Assembly: GCA_963575745.1 (NCBI GenBank)
Contig: CAUYUJ010004014.1
Span: forward strand, 272,861 to 336,860
Length of the DNA: 64,000 nt
From: Prorocentrum cordatum
Lineage: Eukaryota > Sar > Dinophyceae > Prorocentrales > Prorocentraceae
Direction: 5' to 3'
A model generated the notes under the pieces. That model saw only the letters and a program-made list of their open reading frames with translations. It was not told the origin of the DNA and searched no databases. Of this stretch, positions 11,545 to 21,283 are shown in pieces. The translations under genes were made by a program, and so were the position numbers. Numbering within the stretch: the stretch's first letter is position 1; each line of letters starts with the position of its first letter.

Positions 11545-12560
11545 CGGTGCGGCGGCGAGATTGGCCCCGACGGTATATCTTGCTACGTCATTAAGCAATG
11601 CACTACCCAGCTGGCCATCCCGATTGATATAATGGCATGCGTGATGTTGTTCGGTGGCGGGTGACGCGAATTATGGAATAGTCATTTTCTGCGCCCCTGT
11701 TGCGAGAAATTGTGCGTTTGGATACATCGAAATGCCATGGAATGGGCCAGACATCCCACCTCAGCAAAATTGACGAACGTTGCTTCGCCAGCTGTGTGCT
11801 TCCATTTGTTTGAGTCTACTTAGGCATTTGGCGTCCACCATATCGCTTACCACGCGAACCCAGGCTACAGAAACGTTTTCGCATACATGCTGTGTACTGA
11901 TGGATCCGCGCCATGTGCTGTGGCTGGCGCGTGTGGGTGTATTGTTCGGACGTGTCTGGGGCAATCGACTGGTTCATTTCCGACCGTTTTCTGGACAACC
12001 GCGTACATCCTTTGAAGGTTTTTGTCGGTCGTGGGTTTTGGGGGAAGCCGGCTAATGCCAGCGTGGGCGGTTCCGTCTCAGCCGCTCTGGTTTCGCAGCA
12101 TGGTGTTCCGTTTTGGATTGCATGTTATGGTGATGCCAAATTCGCCTTTTCTCCGGCTGATTTCGCGGAGTGCGTTTTTGCCGACGATCTCAATGTTTGG
12201 GAACAGTTCGAAGGTGCAGCCACGAATTCGTCCATAATCGCTGCGCGCCATCATTTCCAGACCACGCATGCTTCACGACGGGAACGCGGCCAACCAGTTG
12301 ATGCTCGAGCCGACCAACGAGAGTATACACATGTTTAACCAAAATGCGAGTTCAAAATCCAGATTGTGTCGTTCGGCCCGCAGTTGCCTGTGCATCGTGC
12401 CGTTCAAGGGCTCGTTCGTGGTGCATCGTGGCGGGACCCTGCGCTGATCCCATCAAGTAAGTTCTACAGCACCGCCGAATTCTCCAGATTGTTCCAATGT
12501 CGTGCCGTCTCGTTTGTTGATAGCGCCGCCCCAGCAATTGTTCATGCCTTTGACTCGGGC
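11545..12560 (+). pseudogene. Reverse transcriptase domain of LINE relic
   Basis: RT blocks in order: GPDGISCYVIKQC (from 11563), SHLSKIDERCF (near 11754), AFGVHHIAYHANPGYRNV (from 11824), YCSDVSGAID (11940-11969, motif A with its metal-binding Asp), SQHGVPFWIACYGDAKFA (motif B region, with an extra codon inside the usual QG), CVFADDLNVW (FADD at 12177-12188, motif C), NAANQLMLEPTNESIHMF, and a thumb region with FYSTAEFSRLF. The longest intact frame is 11913-12338. Damage: a TGA at 11811 and a TAG at 11821 around a frame change, further frame changes near 11897, 12250 and 12340, then a MITE at 12561. The catalytic FADD is intact although the gene is dead. It would have copied element RNA by target-primed reverse transcription. 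Confidence 0.85.
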
Positions 12561-12743
12561 CGGGCGAAAGGGGGGGATTGGGAAAGGGGGGGTTACGAAA
12601 TTTGCTGCATGCAGCTGGTTTCGGCCTCACCGAGGGGCCCATTCCTCGATACATAGCCGCCTCCGGCGCCGGGAGGCGCCGGGAAAATCAGCTACGTGAG
12701 CTGATTCTCAACCCCCCCCTTTGCTATCCCCCCCATTCGCCCG
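12561..12743. mobile_element. MITE family F inserted in the reverse transcriptase relic
   Basis: The ends form a long inverted repeat of about 40 bp: left CGGGCGAAAGGGGGGATTGG, right the approximate reverse complement ending CATTCGCCCG. A second palindrome (CAGCT...AGCTG type) lies inside near 12620-12700. It separates HAFD-coding sequence from DPIDAVLALSDS-coding sequence that both belong to the polymerase. I could not define a clean TSD. Confidence 0.75.
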
Positions 12744-13140
12744 ACCCGATTGACGCAGTACTAGCTCTGTCAGACAGCCTGCATGGATAACATAATTTCG
12801 GCAGTCGGCTGGAGCATCCGGAGACCAGGCCCCTTGCGAAACCAACCCCGCCCCAGCATGTATGAGAGGCGACTCGTCGTTTCAGGCCTACTGCACAAAA
12901 TTGCCAGAGGCAAGGCTCCCCCTGTTCTCTGCGCTCTCTTTCCCTCCATGACGGGCAACCTCGAAACCTTCAGTCTTGGTGGAGGGAGGCGCATCCGCAA
13001 ACATGGCGCTTCGTGACACAGTCGAGCCACTGATGCTTCCCATGACGCTCTTACTGATGTTCGGTGTGGTGAGAATGTTTATTCGTATCATCGTCCGCAG
13101 CATGTCAGTGCCTGCCCCTTTGCGAGGCAGTTGAAGCGAA
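12744..13140 (+). pseudogene. LINE C-terminal region remnant
   Basis: After the MITE, DPIDAVLALSDSLHG continues the polymerase. The frame at 12783-13016 then holds RRLVVSGLLHKIARGKAPP followed by a LFP, the pattern I know downstream of the thumb in dinoflagellate LINE proteins. FGVVRMF and, in another frame, VSACPFARQLKR (near 13110-13135) fit the usual last block. Several frame changes. No 3' tail is recognisable before family C copy C1. Confidence 0.6.
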
Positions 13141-13294
13141 CATGTCAGGCCGAACCGCTTGGCACAAGATGTTCAGCGTGCCGTTCAGCGTTCCGCACTC
13201 GCCACCCGTGCGTGTGCGGTCGCAAGGGCCCGTCGGAGAAAATGGTCAGAACGGCGCGCGAGAGCACCCCGAGCTCCCTAAGACACGCCCAGAG

Positions 13295-13494
13295 TTGAGT
13301 CGTGCTTGTCCCCCTACCCTACAGGGGGAGCTTCGACGAAAAAAAAGAATACCCCAAAATAATCAAAAAAATAGTCCAAAACTAGTCTGGGGACTATTTG
13401 TGATTTTTAGTTTACCTTTTTGATGTATTTTGTGTTTGTTGTTTTACATATTTTTCGTCGGAAATCCCCCTGTAGGGGGACATGCCCGACTAAA
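13295..13494. mobile_element. MITE family C, copy C1
   Basis: The inverted ends read TTGAGTCGTGC and, on the other side, the complement of TTTAGTCGGGCATGTCCCCC. An AT-rich centre lies between them. The 8 bp direct repeat GCCCAGAG flanks it exactly (13287-13294 and 13495-13502). An 8 bp TSD is typical of hAT and P transposons; hAT relation is an inference only. Confidence 0.88.
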
Positions 13495-13504
13495 GCCCAG
13501 AGTT

Positions 13505-15250
13505 CGAAAGGCCTAGACGTCCAAAAGGCTTCACGGAGGCTCGAAGCTGGCCGGAGGCGCTCCTGGTATTGCCCATGGTAGCGCCGACCAGGACAATTGG
13601 CATTCATTTCTTCCACGTGTTTTTTCCTCACGCCTAGCGTAGCTCTTCTCTTCGTCGTCAGCCTCCGTTTCCTCACTCTTACTGTCCTCCCCCTTCGCTG
13701 GCATGCTGTTCTTCACTTCGTCTTTCTCCTGGCCATCCTCCCCGTCGTCCTCGTCCTCTCCCAACATGTCCTACTCGTCATCCATGTCGCCCTCCTCGAA
13801 AGCATTATGCTTCTATTCGTCCTCCTCGCTTTCCCCTTCATCCGCACTGTCATCCTCGTCCCTGGGCTGCCATCGTCCTACCCCTCTTCGTCGATCTTGT
13901 GTCGTCCTCCTCCTTCTCGCGCCCGTTCTCATCGTGTTCGTTCTCCTTGTGTTTGTGCTTGTCTTTCCCTCCTCCTCCTCCTCCTCCTCCTCCTTCTCCC
14001 TCTCCTCATCCACATCGTAGTCCTCCTAGTCATCCTCGGTCCCATGCGTCTTCCACGCTGTCATCCTTCTCCTCACCCGCCTCCTTATCTTCCTCCTCTC
14101 GTTTTTTGCTCGGCTTACGAGCCGAGTGGAAAAACGGCACTTCCAGATCTTGTCCGGTCAGGTTTGTAGTTGTGGATATTATGAGATAGTGTATTATTGT
14201 ATGGGTTGTAGTTTCGTCATCGCGCCCATGCTTGACGTTCTAGGATTCTCACGACTGCTACGCTGTCGGCAGGTGCGCGTTGGCACTCGCATCGCCCGAA
14301 GATGCGATGCGGGACGAAGCGTTCCCAGGCATCCTGCAGGGATGTAGGGATTCGCGAGCACGTCTTGCGCCTTCGCCGTCTTCCAGGCGCCCTGGTGCCG
14401 CCGCCTTTTGAACCGCGGACGCCAGAGGCGGGGAGTCTCCTGCGGACCTCTCGGCTGCGACGGCCGCGCACGGTGCACGGGGAGGAGCAGCAGCCGGAGC
14501 CCGAGGAAGAGCCCGAGCCTGAGGAGGAGGATGACGAGGACGAAGCCCCCTCTGTCGCTCGGAGACGAACGAATTGCACAAACGTGGAACTCTGGGAGGT
14601 CCCGCGAACTTCTCGGATCGGGCATGGGCCACTCTCCTTGCGGCCACCGATCGTGGGAGGGACGTGCCGAATTGTGCGGGGCGACGCCATGCGAAGATGC
14701 CCATTCGGGCTTTCTGCGGGGCTCCACATGGGGCACGAAATTGTGGGGGGCGCGCCGACCGAAGCGGGGGGGCACCATGCGGACACTGCCATTATATCTC
14801 CATCATACGCTCCCCGCGCCGGCGAGGAGGAGGAGGAGGAGAAGGTCCGGGCGGAAGAGGGGGAGGAGTATGAAGAGGTCTCCAAGAGGTCATCCAAGGT
14901 CACTTTTCTTTCCAGCTCGTGCGTTAGAGGAGAAGGAAGGTGTCGTTCCCCTTCCCTCGAGTTCCCCTTACTTTGGGCATCCTAGGAGGCCCTCGTCGCC
15001 ATCGCGGGATTCGCCTCGAAAATCTCGTCAGAACGCGGGTCCGAGGAGTAGCGGCATCGGTACCACAAGGGGTCACCAAAGGTCGTTTTCCGTTCCGGCC
15101 TGTTGGAGTGCGTGTCTCAGCGGAGCACGGTCTTTGGCGGCGACGTCGTCTGGCCGCGCCTGGAAGCTCGTGCCCCCCCAAAAGTGGCCAAAACGATTGA
15201 CAACAGCAATCATCGGTCCTCGATGTTCGATGCTCCTCCAGGAGAGAAGG
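13505..15250. other. Low-complexity CT-rich then GA-rich DNA
   Basis: About 13590-14110 is a pyrimidine-rich stretch (TCCTC and CTT words). About 14478-14550 and 14825-14885 are purine-rich (GAGGAGGA). Open frames here encode Ser/Pro/Leu-rich or Glu-rich strings that come from the simple sequence. No gene recognised. Confidence 0.5.
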
Positions 15251-15255
15251 AAGAG

Positions 15256-15620
15256 GAGGAGGAGGAAAAGGAGGAGGAGGAGGAGGAGGAGGAGGGGGAA
15301 TTGAGTAGGAGGAGGAGGAGGAGGAGGAGGAGGAGGGGGAATTGAGTAAGAGGAGGAGGAGGAGGAAGGGGCGACGGCGATTGGATGCACTCAGAGGCCC
15401 TGCCCAGCCGCCAGAGGTGCCGCTGGCCGCCGCTGCCGGGGCGGCCGTAGGGCCCACGGCTCGGCCCTCGATCGGCCATCTGGCCGAACTCCTCCCCCTC
15501 CTCCTCCTCCTCCTCCTCCTCCCTCCTCCTCCTCCTCCTCCTCCTCCTCCTCCTCCTCCTCCTCCTCCTCCTCCCCCTCCTTCCCCTCCTCCTCCTCCTC
15601 CTCCTCCTCCTCCTCCTCTC
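15256..15620. repeat. Facing GGA and CTC microsatellites
   Basis: An imperfect (GGA)n tract at 15256-15366 is followed, after about 120 bp of mixed sequence, by an imperfect (CTC)n tract at 15486-15620. The two are reverse complements, so the strand could fold back into a long hairpin. Each tract alone is a purine/pyrimidine mirror repeat able to form triplex DNA. Confidence 0.9.
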
Positions 15621-16511
15621 GGCAGCGTGCTCAATTTTGGCTGGACCTTCGGGGGGGGGGGATCCTTGCGCGTCGCCACGGCTGGGCGCGGCTCGAAACA
15701 CCGGCCAGCCCGAGCCCGGAAGGTGTCGGCGGAGCCCGTCTGCGGCGGGCCCTCGGGCGGCAGGGCGCGGGCGTCTGTCTCCCCACCCACGGTTTTCTCT
15801 CTTGCTGGAGGCCCCGAGGCTGATGCACACCAGCACCCCGGTCGGCGGTGTGCCTCCACCCAGGGGCGAAGCTCCCGATCTCGGCGATGGTGGTAATAGT
15901 CTGGCTGCGAGGTGGTCAGGATATTACCACCAACGCCGTCAATTTGGGTCGTCGCCCCACGGTGCAGACAAGCCCTCGTGTTGGTGTTAGTGCCCATTGC
16001 CAGGCCTCCAATCTTGCCCTCGGCGTCAAAGAAAAACGAGGAGCAGCAGTAGGAGGAACAGGAAGAGGAGGAGCCAGACGAAGACGAGGTCGCGATGGAG
16101 CAGTAGGAGCAGGAGGAGGAGGAGGAGGAGGAGGAGGAGGAGGAAGGGGGGGGAGGAGTACCAGCGGCGCGCAGAAAGGGGGTTACGCGAGGGGCGGCGT
16201 TAGAAGAAGGCATGGTGGCTGCTTAGAGAAGCCCTCGTGCATTGCCAGAAGGCACATTACAAGTCGCATGCACAGTCAACGCGCATAGCAAGGACAAACG
16301 GCTTGTTCAAGGGTACCCTTGGGTCCTTGCCTGCCTCAGCCTCTGCGGCCCGTCCCTAGCAATTTTCGCAGGCCAGGATACTTCAACTTCGGCCTCCAAG
16401 GGTCTTGCGTCCTTACCACGCGTCCTTACTATACGTTTTCACTGCACCTTCCAAGAGGCCCCCTTGTCTTCAGGGGGCGGCGCCTCTCGCACACACCCCG
16501 CCCTGGGCAGC
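15621..16511. other. No gene recognised; short GGA tract
   Basis: Mixed-sequence DNA with a (GGA)n tract at about 16104-16148. No repeat family member or protein motif recognised elsewhere in this interval. Confidence 0.4.
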
Positions 16512-16887
16512 TCGGGGGCGGCAAGGAGGGGGGTGCTGACGGGGGGGGGGCGGAGATATCATGGTTACGTCGGGCCTGTCCCCCTACACGGGGATTTTCG
16601 ACGAAAAATGAAAAATACTCAAAAATAGTTTTAAAACATACTCCAAAATAGTCCGGGGACTAATTTTGGAGTATGGTTTGATTTTCTGGGGGTATTTTTT
16701 TATTTTTCCGTCGAAAATCCCGCTGTAGGGGGACAGGCCCGACATAACATCATGGCAGGGATCACGGTACCTCCCCAGATCTCACGGCCTTTCCGTTTTG
16801 TTGAATACGTTCCGTGGTTGCCTTCCCGCTCGCGCACGTGCTTCGGGCCACGATTTGCGGCCCCCCCCTTCTTCTGGCCGCCCCCGA
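16512..16887. mobile_element. MITE family B, copy B6, split by a family C insertion
   Basis: The outer ends TCGGGGGCGG and CCGCCCCCGA with 5 bp TSDs GCAGC (16507-16511 and 16888-16892) mark a family B element. Its central palindrome, normally ATATCATGGC...GCCATGATAT, is interrupted at 16565-16747 by family C copy C2. The remaining B sequence is the more diverged of the six copies, so this insertion is older than most. Confidence 0.85.
16565..16747. mobile_element. MITE family C, copy C2, nested in B6
   Basis: Ends TTACGTCGGGCCTGTCCCCC and the complement of TTATGTCGGGCCTGTCCCCC enclose an AT-rich centre. The flanking 8-mers TATCATGG (16557-16564) and CATCATGG (16748-16755) differ at one base. 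Removing the element and one 8-mer restores continuous family B sequence, which confirms the boundaries independently. Confidence 0.92.
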
Positions 16888-16989
16888 GCAGCCGTCAGGG
16901 AGAGGCGGAGGAGGACGAGGGCGGGAGGACTGCTGGAGACGGGGTGCAGGGGCTTCGGCCCAGCGCGCAAGCCACCCAATCGCGCACGT

Positions 16990-17165
16990 CCCCAAAACAT
17001 CGTGATGGACAGCCCAAGATGGCCTCCAAGACTGTCAAGATGGCCCCAGAGATGCATCCAGACGGCCCAAGATACACCCAAGACGGCCTAAGATAGCCTC
17101 AAGATGGCCCAAGACGGCCTAGAGGCGCCCAAGAGGGCTCCCAGACGGCCCAAGAGGCCTCCAAT
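16990..17165 (+). repeat. Degenerate AAGATGGCC minisatellite
   Basis: Irregular repeats of CCAAGATGGCC / CAAGACGGCC words. On the opposite strand they read like the GGCCTCTTGGG words of 1184-1440 and 62890-63140, so these may belong to one dispersed low-complexity family. Confidence 0.5.
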
Positions 17166-17572
17166 AAGTATTAGAGGAAGGCGAGAGGGTGCAGCGTGGA
17201 GGAGCAGGGGCTAACCTAAACGATGTTTTGGCGATTTCGTCGGCTCTTTTCGTTCCCATCCCCTTTTGCAGCAGAGGCGCACCGAAGGCAGAGCGAGGGA
17301 AACGGAGCACGAGAAGCATGGTTCGGGCCGATCCCCGGGCGGAAGGACTGTTGCAGGGAGGGTGCGGGCGGGAGGGTGCGGCGGGGAGGCGGGCGAGGAC
17401 CCGCTCCACGCTGGCCCGCCGTCGTGCTCGGCGGCGCGCAGCTTGCAGCCCCCCGTCTCGGACGGGGGGCTCCGAGGGGCTGCCGCGCAGGGCCGTGCGG
17501 CCCCTGCCGGACGGCCTGTATATACACACGCTGCGAGCGTACTCCGTTTTTCTTCCCGTCCCCGAGCTGTAG
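17166..17572. other. No gene recognised
   Basis: GC-rich stretch. A segment at about 17215-17285 (GATGTTTTGGCGATTTCGTC) matches one arm of the inverted repeat at 45691-45821, but the partner arm is not evident here. Confidence 0.4.
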
Positions 17573-17758
17573 GCTTCGAAAGTCCAGGGTCCGCTAGGGA
17601 CTGGCTTCCTTTCAAATTCCGCCGGAGCCCTCCCGAAGCCCTACCATCCGGGAGGGATCGTGGGAGGCATTCCGGAGGGTTTCGGGAGGGGGGCGGGGTG
17701 GAAGGGGTTTCGTCGTTTTGGGGGGAAGCCAATCCCTGGCGAACCCTGGGTTTTCTAA
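17573..17758. mobile_element. Inverted-repeat element E
   Basis: The left arm, CAGGGTCCGCTAGGGACTGG, pairs with the right arm (reverse complement CAGGGTTCGCCAGGGATTGG) and continues into GGCTTCC on both sides. A second internal pair is built on CTCCCGAA / TTCGGGAG. The flanks share the 6-mer CTGTAG (17567-17572 and 17759-17764), a likely TSD. Only one copy is in this window. Confidence 0.75.
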
Positions 17759-17764
17759 CTGTAG

Positions 17765-17884
17765 ACCTGGGCTTCCTAGATGGGGTCCGAGCGGATGTGG
17801 TCGAAGGGTCGTCGCCCTATCGCCGATACATCGCCGATGCATCGACCCCATCTACTCAGACTCCATCTAGGAGGCCTCTGGTAG
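17765..17884. mobile_element. Inverted-repeat element family D, copy D1
   Basis: Left GCTTCCTAGATGGGGTCCGA pairs with the right end CATCTAGGAGGC. The interior contains the ATCGCCGATGCATCG palindromic core. It directly follows element E. Related copies are at 45411 and 58886; a right-end fragment (CCCCATCTGGGAGGCCT) lies near 18540. Confidence 0.75.
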
Positions 17885-19125
17885 AAGGAGGGAAGTTTCT
17901 CGCCCTGCTTGTGAGCCACACCGCTGCGACTGACCGCCCCGATTTGCTTGCCCTGCCTTCTGGTGTTGGTCTGACTCTGGTTGTCACTGCTTCAACACAT
18001 GGCACATACGTAAACATCCTGGCGTCTTGCAGCATTTCCCGCACAGTTGATTGTATACACCCTCTTCCCTCAGACATGGTTGGCCTCCCCCTTGTTGTCA
18101 TCCGTATTGCACTCGTCCTCCTCCCTCGTCAAGCTAGCCCTGCTCCTGATTCTCTCCTGACCCTCATCCTTCACACTGCGATCACACATCATTCGTCGCT
18201 CGTCTCCAGTTGCCAGCCGCCACAAGGCCGTAGCGCGCCACGGACTCCCGACAGACTACGCGCAGCAACGGCGCAGCGTGTCGAAATGGCGGCCGTCCAG
18301 GCGCCAAGACTGGCCGTGACCGCGTACGCGCCAGTTGTTCTGCTCCCCCCCTCAGGAGCAGCCGGAACGGAGGCAAGGTGGGGCCTCCCAGAGTGGGGTC
18401 AGTGTCGCTGGGCGCGGAGCATCGCGTCGCATCGCCGCGGCTCGACGGGTGAGCCCTGCGTTCTGCCTGCGGACGTCGCCGATGCGCCGATCCTGCATCG
18501 ACGAGTCGGCGCGACGCTCCGGCCCCGCCTGCTGCGACCCCATCTGGGAGGCCTCGGGGCAGGGAGGCCCGAGGGTCTGTGGCTGCCGGCCCCTCGGGGA
18601 GCCCCAGTTTACCAGCCTCGAACGTATCCCTACCCCCAAGATCGGCACGCCAAAAGGCGATGACAAGCTTAGGGGTTCGCCCTCAGAAAATAAGGGAGTC
18701 CCTGAGATTGGCATCGTGGCGAGGAGGTGCCCAGCACAGGGATGGGCATACGTTCCAGGCTGGTAACCAGTGGGCACGCCGCGGCCTGCGCCCCGCGGCT
18801 CCGCAGGGCACCACTGGCGAACTCCTGGCGCCTTCCGGGGGCTGCTGTCCCTCGCTGCCTCCCTCCCCTCCCTCCGCGATCCCCGCTTCGACCCGTTCCA
18901 CGATTCCCTCCCTCCGCGATTTCCGTGTGCTTTCTCTTTTTGCTTCGCTGGTTGCTTCAACTCGTTCCCCAGGCCGGCTGTCTGAGCCAGACTGCACGAG
19001 GACCGCCGCAATGCCGACGTCGACCGACCACGGTTCCCGGCCCATGAGCGTAGCCCGATGCTCGCGTCTTACAGCATGGTGCAACATCGGAATGAATGAT
19101 GTTGGTTCTCTCGAGTTCCTTTTGG
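17885..19125. other. No gene recognised; copy of a CT-rich repeat I
   Basis: Mixed DNA. At 18857-18945 lies a CCCTCCCTCCGCGATCCCCG-containing repeat that recurs at 19370-19450, just before composite element I. A family D right-end fragment is near 18540. No protein motif recognised in the frames. Confidence 0.4.
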
Positions 19126-19256
19126 CTTGGCATCGCTCGGACGTGTGCTTTTTTTCCTCGGCGAGGACCATCGAGGAGCATCCTTGATCATTTCGCGAAA
19201 ACGCCACGCACGAAGCCGAAAAAAACACAGGAAATGGGTGTCCGAGCGATGGCCAG
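19126..19256. mobile_element. MITE family A, copy A2
   Basis: Left end CTTGGCATCGCTCGGACGT and a right end containing GTCCGAGCGATGGCCAG. Full length. The flanks TTGG and CTGG match at three of four bases, so the TSD is weak here. Confidence 0.88.
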
Positions 19257-19852
19257 CTGGGGGGGAGGGGCTGATGTGGCTCTCTCGGGGCGTCTCGGCG
19301 GCCTCTTGGAGGCAATCTCGGACGGCTCTTGGGACGGCTCTTGGGCCGAGTCGGGGCTTCCCTCCCTCCCCTCCCTCCCCTCCCTCCGCGATCCCCGCTT
19401 CGACCCGTTCCACGATTCCCTCCCTCCGCGATTTCTGTGTGCTTTCTTTTTTCCCGGAAAGGGCATCGGCCCAGGGTTCTCTTTTAGTAGGTAAACCTGT
19501 CCCCCGGTGCCAACTTGAGGGAGGCCGGCGAATTTTTTCCCTGATAAATAACGAGGTCGAAGGAGGCCGGCGAATTAAAATTTGAGGATGTCTCGAGCGA
19601 AACGCTTGTTTTTGAAATCCCGATCGATAAATCACAGGGTGCGGGCCACTTTTTCGTGTGTTGAGGATGTCTCGAGCGAAACGCTTGCTCCGCAGAGTTT
19701 GCCGAGGATGTCTCGAGCGAAACGCTTGTTTTGCAGAGCCGACCGCGACGCGGAAAAGCGCCCCGCGCGAAGGAATTTCGATGATGTCTCGACTAATTCG
19801 TTTGTTTTTGTACGATTTCCTGGAATTTTGGCAGGATGTCTCGAGCGAAATG

Positions 19853-20272
19853 CACGACCCCACCCTAGCACGACCATACCCCAGCACGACCACACCCCAG
19901 CACGACCAGACCCCAGCACGACCCCACCCCAGCACGACCCCACCCCAGCACGACCATACCCCAGCACGACCACACCCCAGCACGACCCGACCCCAGCACG
20001 ACCCTACCCCAGCAAGACCACACCCCAGCACGACCACACCCCAGCACGACCTCACCACAGCACGACCACACCCCAGCACGACCACGCCCCAGCACGACCA
20101 CGCCCCAGCACGACCACGCCCCAGCACGACCACCCCCCAGCACGACCACCCCCCCAGCACGACCACCCCCCAGCACGACCACCCCCCAGCACGACCACAC
20201 CCCAGCACGACCACTCCCCAGCACGACCACACCCCAGCACGACCACACCCCAGCACGACCACACCCAGTCGC
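19853..20272 (+). repeat. 16 bp satellite array, copy 1
   Basis: About 26 tandem units of CCCCAGCACGACCACA with small substitutions. Since 16 is not a multiple of 3, each frame reads a 16-residue period, giving Thr/Pro/His/Ala/Arg strings that are not real proteins. Confidence 0.95.
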
Positions 20273-20289
20273 ACCCCCGTGGAATGTTT

Positions 20290-20452
20290 CGTGGCGTGTC
20301 TGGTTGAGTGGTTGCCTGTTCGTGGGGTGTCTCGTGGAATGTTTCACGGGGTGTCTCGTGGAATGTTTCGTGAGGTGTCTCGTGGAATGTTTCGTGAGGT
20401 GTCTCGTGGGATGTTTCGCGGGGTGTCTCGTGGGATGTTTCGTGAGATGTTG
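20290..20452 (+). repeat. 24 bp array, copy 1
   Basis: Units alternate the two 12-mers GAGGTGTCTCGT and GGAATGTTTCGT. They look like a C-to-T shifted version of the 12 bp TGGCACGTCCCT array found before the same tail in other composites. Confidence 0.9.
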
Positions 20453-20529
20453 CCCAGTTGGGTATCGTGAAAACGTGACCATGCTGCACATGTCTTTATC
20501 CCTTTCCGGGTTCGTGGGTCCATCATGTT

Positions 20530-20871
20530 TGTGCTTCTCTTGGGCCGAGTCGGGGCTTCCCCGGGCCGTCCAGAGAGTGCCCCACTGGAGGCTCCTCAGC
20601 CCGTCGTGGGGCTTTCCTCTTGGCTCCGAAGAAGAATCATGCGACAAGACCCGCTTCTGTTCGTCGCTCGTCTGTCTCTCCACTCCCCCGCGACCCCCCC
20701 CAATCAAGAGCACAAGTGTACGATACCAAGCTCTCCTGTTTTGGGGGGCACCTAGCCCGGTTGAGCGTGCTTCCGTCGAGGGCTCTCTCTCTCTCTCTCT
20801 TTCTCGGCATTCTTCCATCGAGGGCTCGACCCCCCCCCCCAAGCGGGGGTGGGCTATCATGGCGGGGACCC
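20530..20871. other. No gene recognised
   Basis: Starts with CTTGGGCCGAGTCGGGGCTT, also present upstream of composite I at about 19342, so the composite lies between two short direct repeats. A short (CT)n run is at about 20788-20802. Confidence 0.45.
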
Positions 20872-21006
20872 CTTGGCATCGCTCGGACGTGTGCGTTTTT
20901 TCCTCGGCGAGGACCATCAAGGAGCATCCTTGATCATTGGGCGAAAAAACCACGCACGACACCGAAGAAAAACAACACAGAAAATGGACGTCCGAGCGAT
21001 GGCGAG
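20872..21006. mobile_element. MITE family A, copy A3
   Basis: Full-length copy with both CATCGCTCGGACGT arms. The 4 bp TSD ACCC lies at 20868-20871 and 21007-21010. Confidence 0.92.
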
Positions 21007-21089
21007 ACCCAGAAGCGCCCGGGAGCCGCCAGAGCGCGGGGCCGTTGGCCATTTGACGAGTCCTCATGACAGAGGGCGCGGGACTCTAA

Positions 21090-21283
21090 TCGGGGGCGGA
21101 AAAGAGGGGGGTGATGACTAGGGGGGGTGGATATCATGGCGGGGGCCATGATATTTCCCCAGATTTCATGGCGCCTCTTCTTATTTCATTACGTCCCTGG
21201 CCCCCCCGCTGGGCCGCGCACATGCCGCCGGTCATGATTTGCACCCCCCCCCTCTTGGACACCCCCCTGTTGGCCGCTCCCGA
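21090..21283. mobile_element. MITE family B, copy B1
   Basis: Ends TCGGGGGCGG and CCGCTCCCGA. A central perfect palindrome ATATCATGGC / GCCATGATAT and a second G-run/C-run pair lie inside. The 5 bp TSD TCTAA is at 21085-21089 and 21284-21288. No coding capacity. Confidence 0.93.

Larger units (their letters stand above)
9431..13140 (+). mobile_element. Decayed non-LTR (LINE-type) retrotransposon
   Basis: A degenerate retroelement reading on the plus strand, about 3.7 kb as recognised. In order: an N-terminal region with low-confidence resemblance to LINE ORF1/gag-like proteins, an unassigned centre where an endonuclease would be expected, a linker with an HPW and a KKWW motif, a reverse transcriptase with a DVSGA-type metal-binding motif and a FADD catalytic box, and a C-terminal tail. 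It is dead: the coding parts lie in different frames, there are in-frame stops, and a MITE interrupts the end of the polymerase. I see no poly-A tail or TSD. The reverse transcriptase is the firm part. The outer limits are inferred from sequence resemblance, not from termini. Confidence 0.7.
19453..20529 (+). repeat. Composite element I (head, 16 bp satellite, 24 bp array, tail)
   Basis: Starts at the head CCCGGAAAGGG and ends with the tail that holds CCCTTTCCGGG (20500-20510) and then TTCGTGGGTCCATCATGTT. Between them are a leader with four copies of the GATGTCTCGAGCGAAACGCT motif, a 16 bp satellite (19853-20272) and a 24 bp array (20290-20452). The same order recurs at 25771-27390 and 27552-29240. 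No coding function: the satellite simply lacks stop codons in several frames. Confidence 0.85.

Noticed and set aside
17165-17290. Possible second full copy of element H
   Set aside because: Only one arm is present and no complementary arm is found within several hundred bases.
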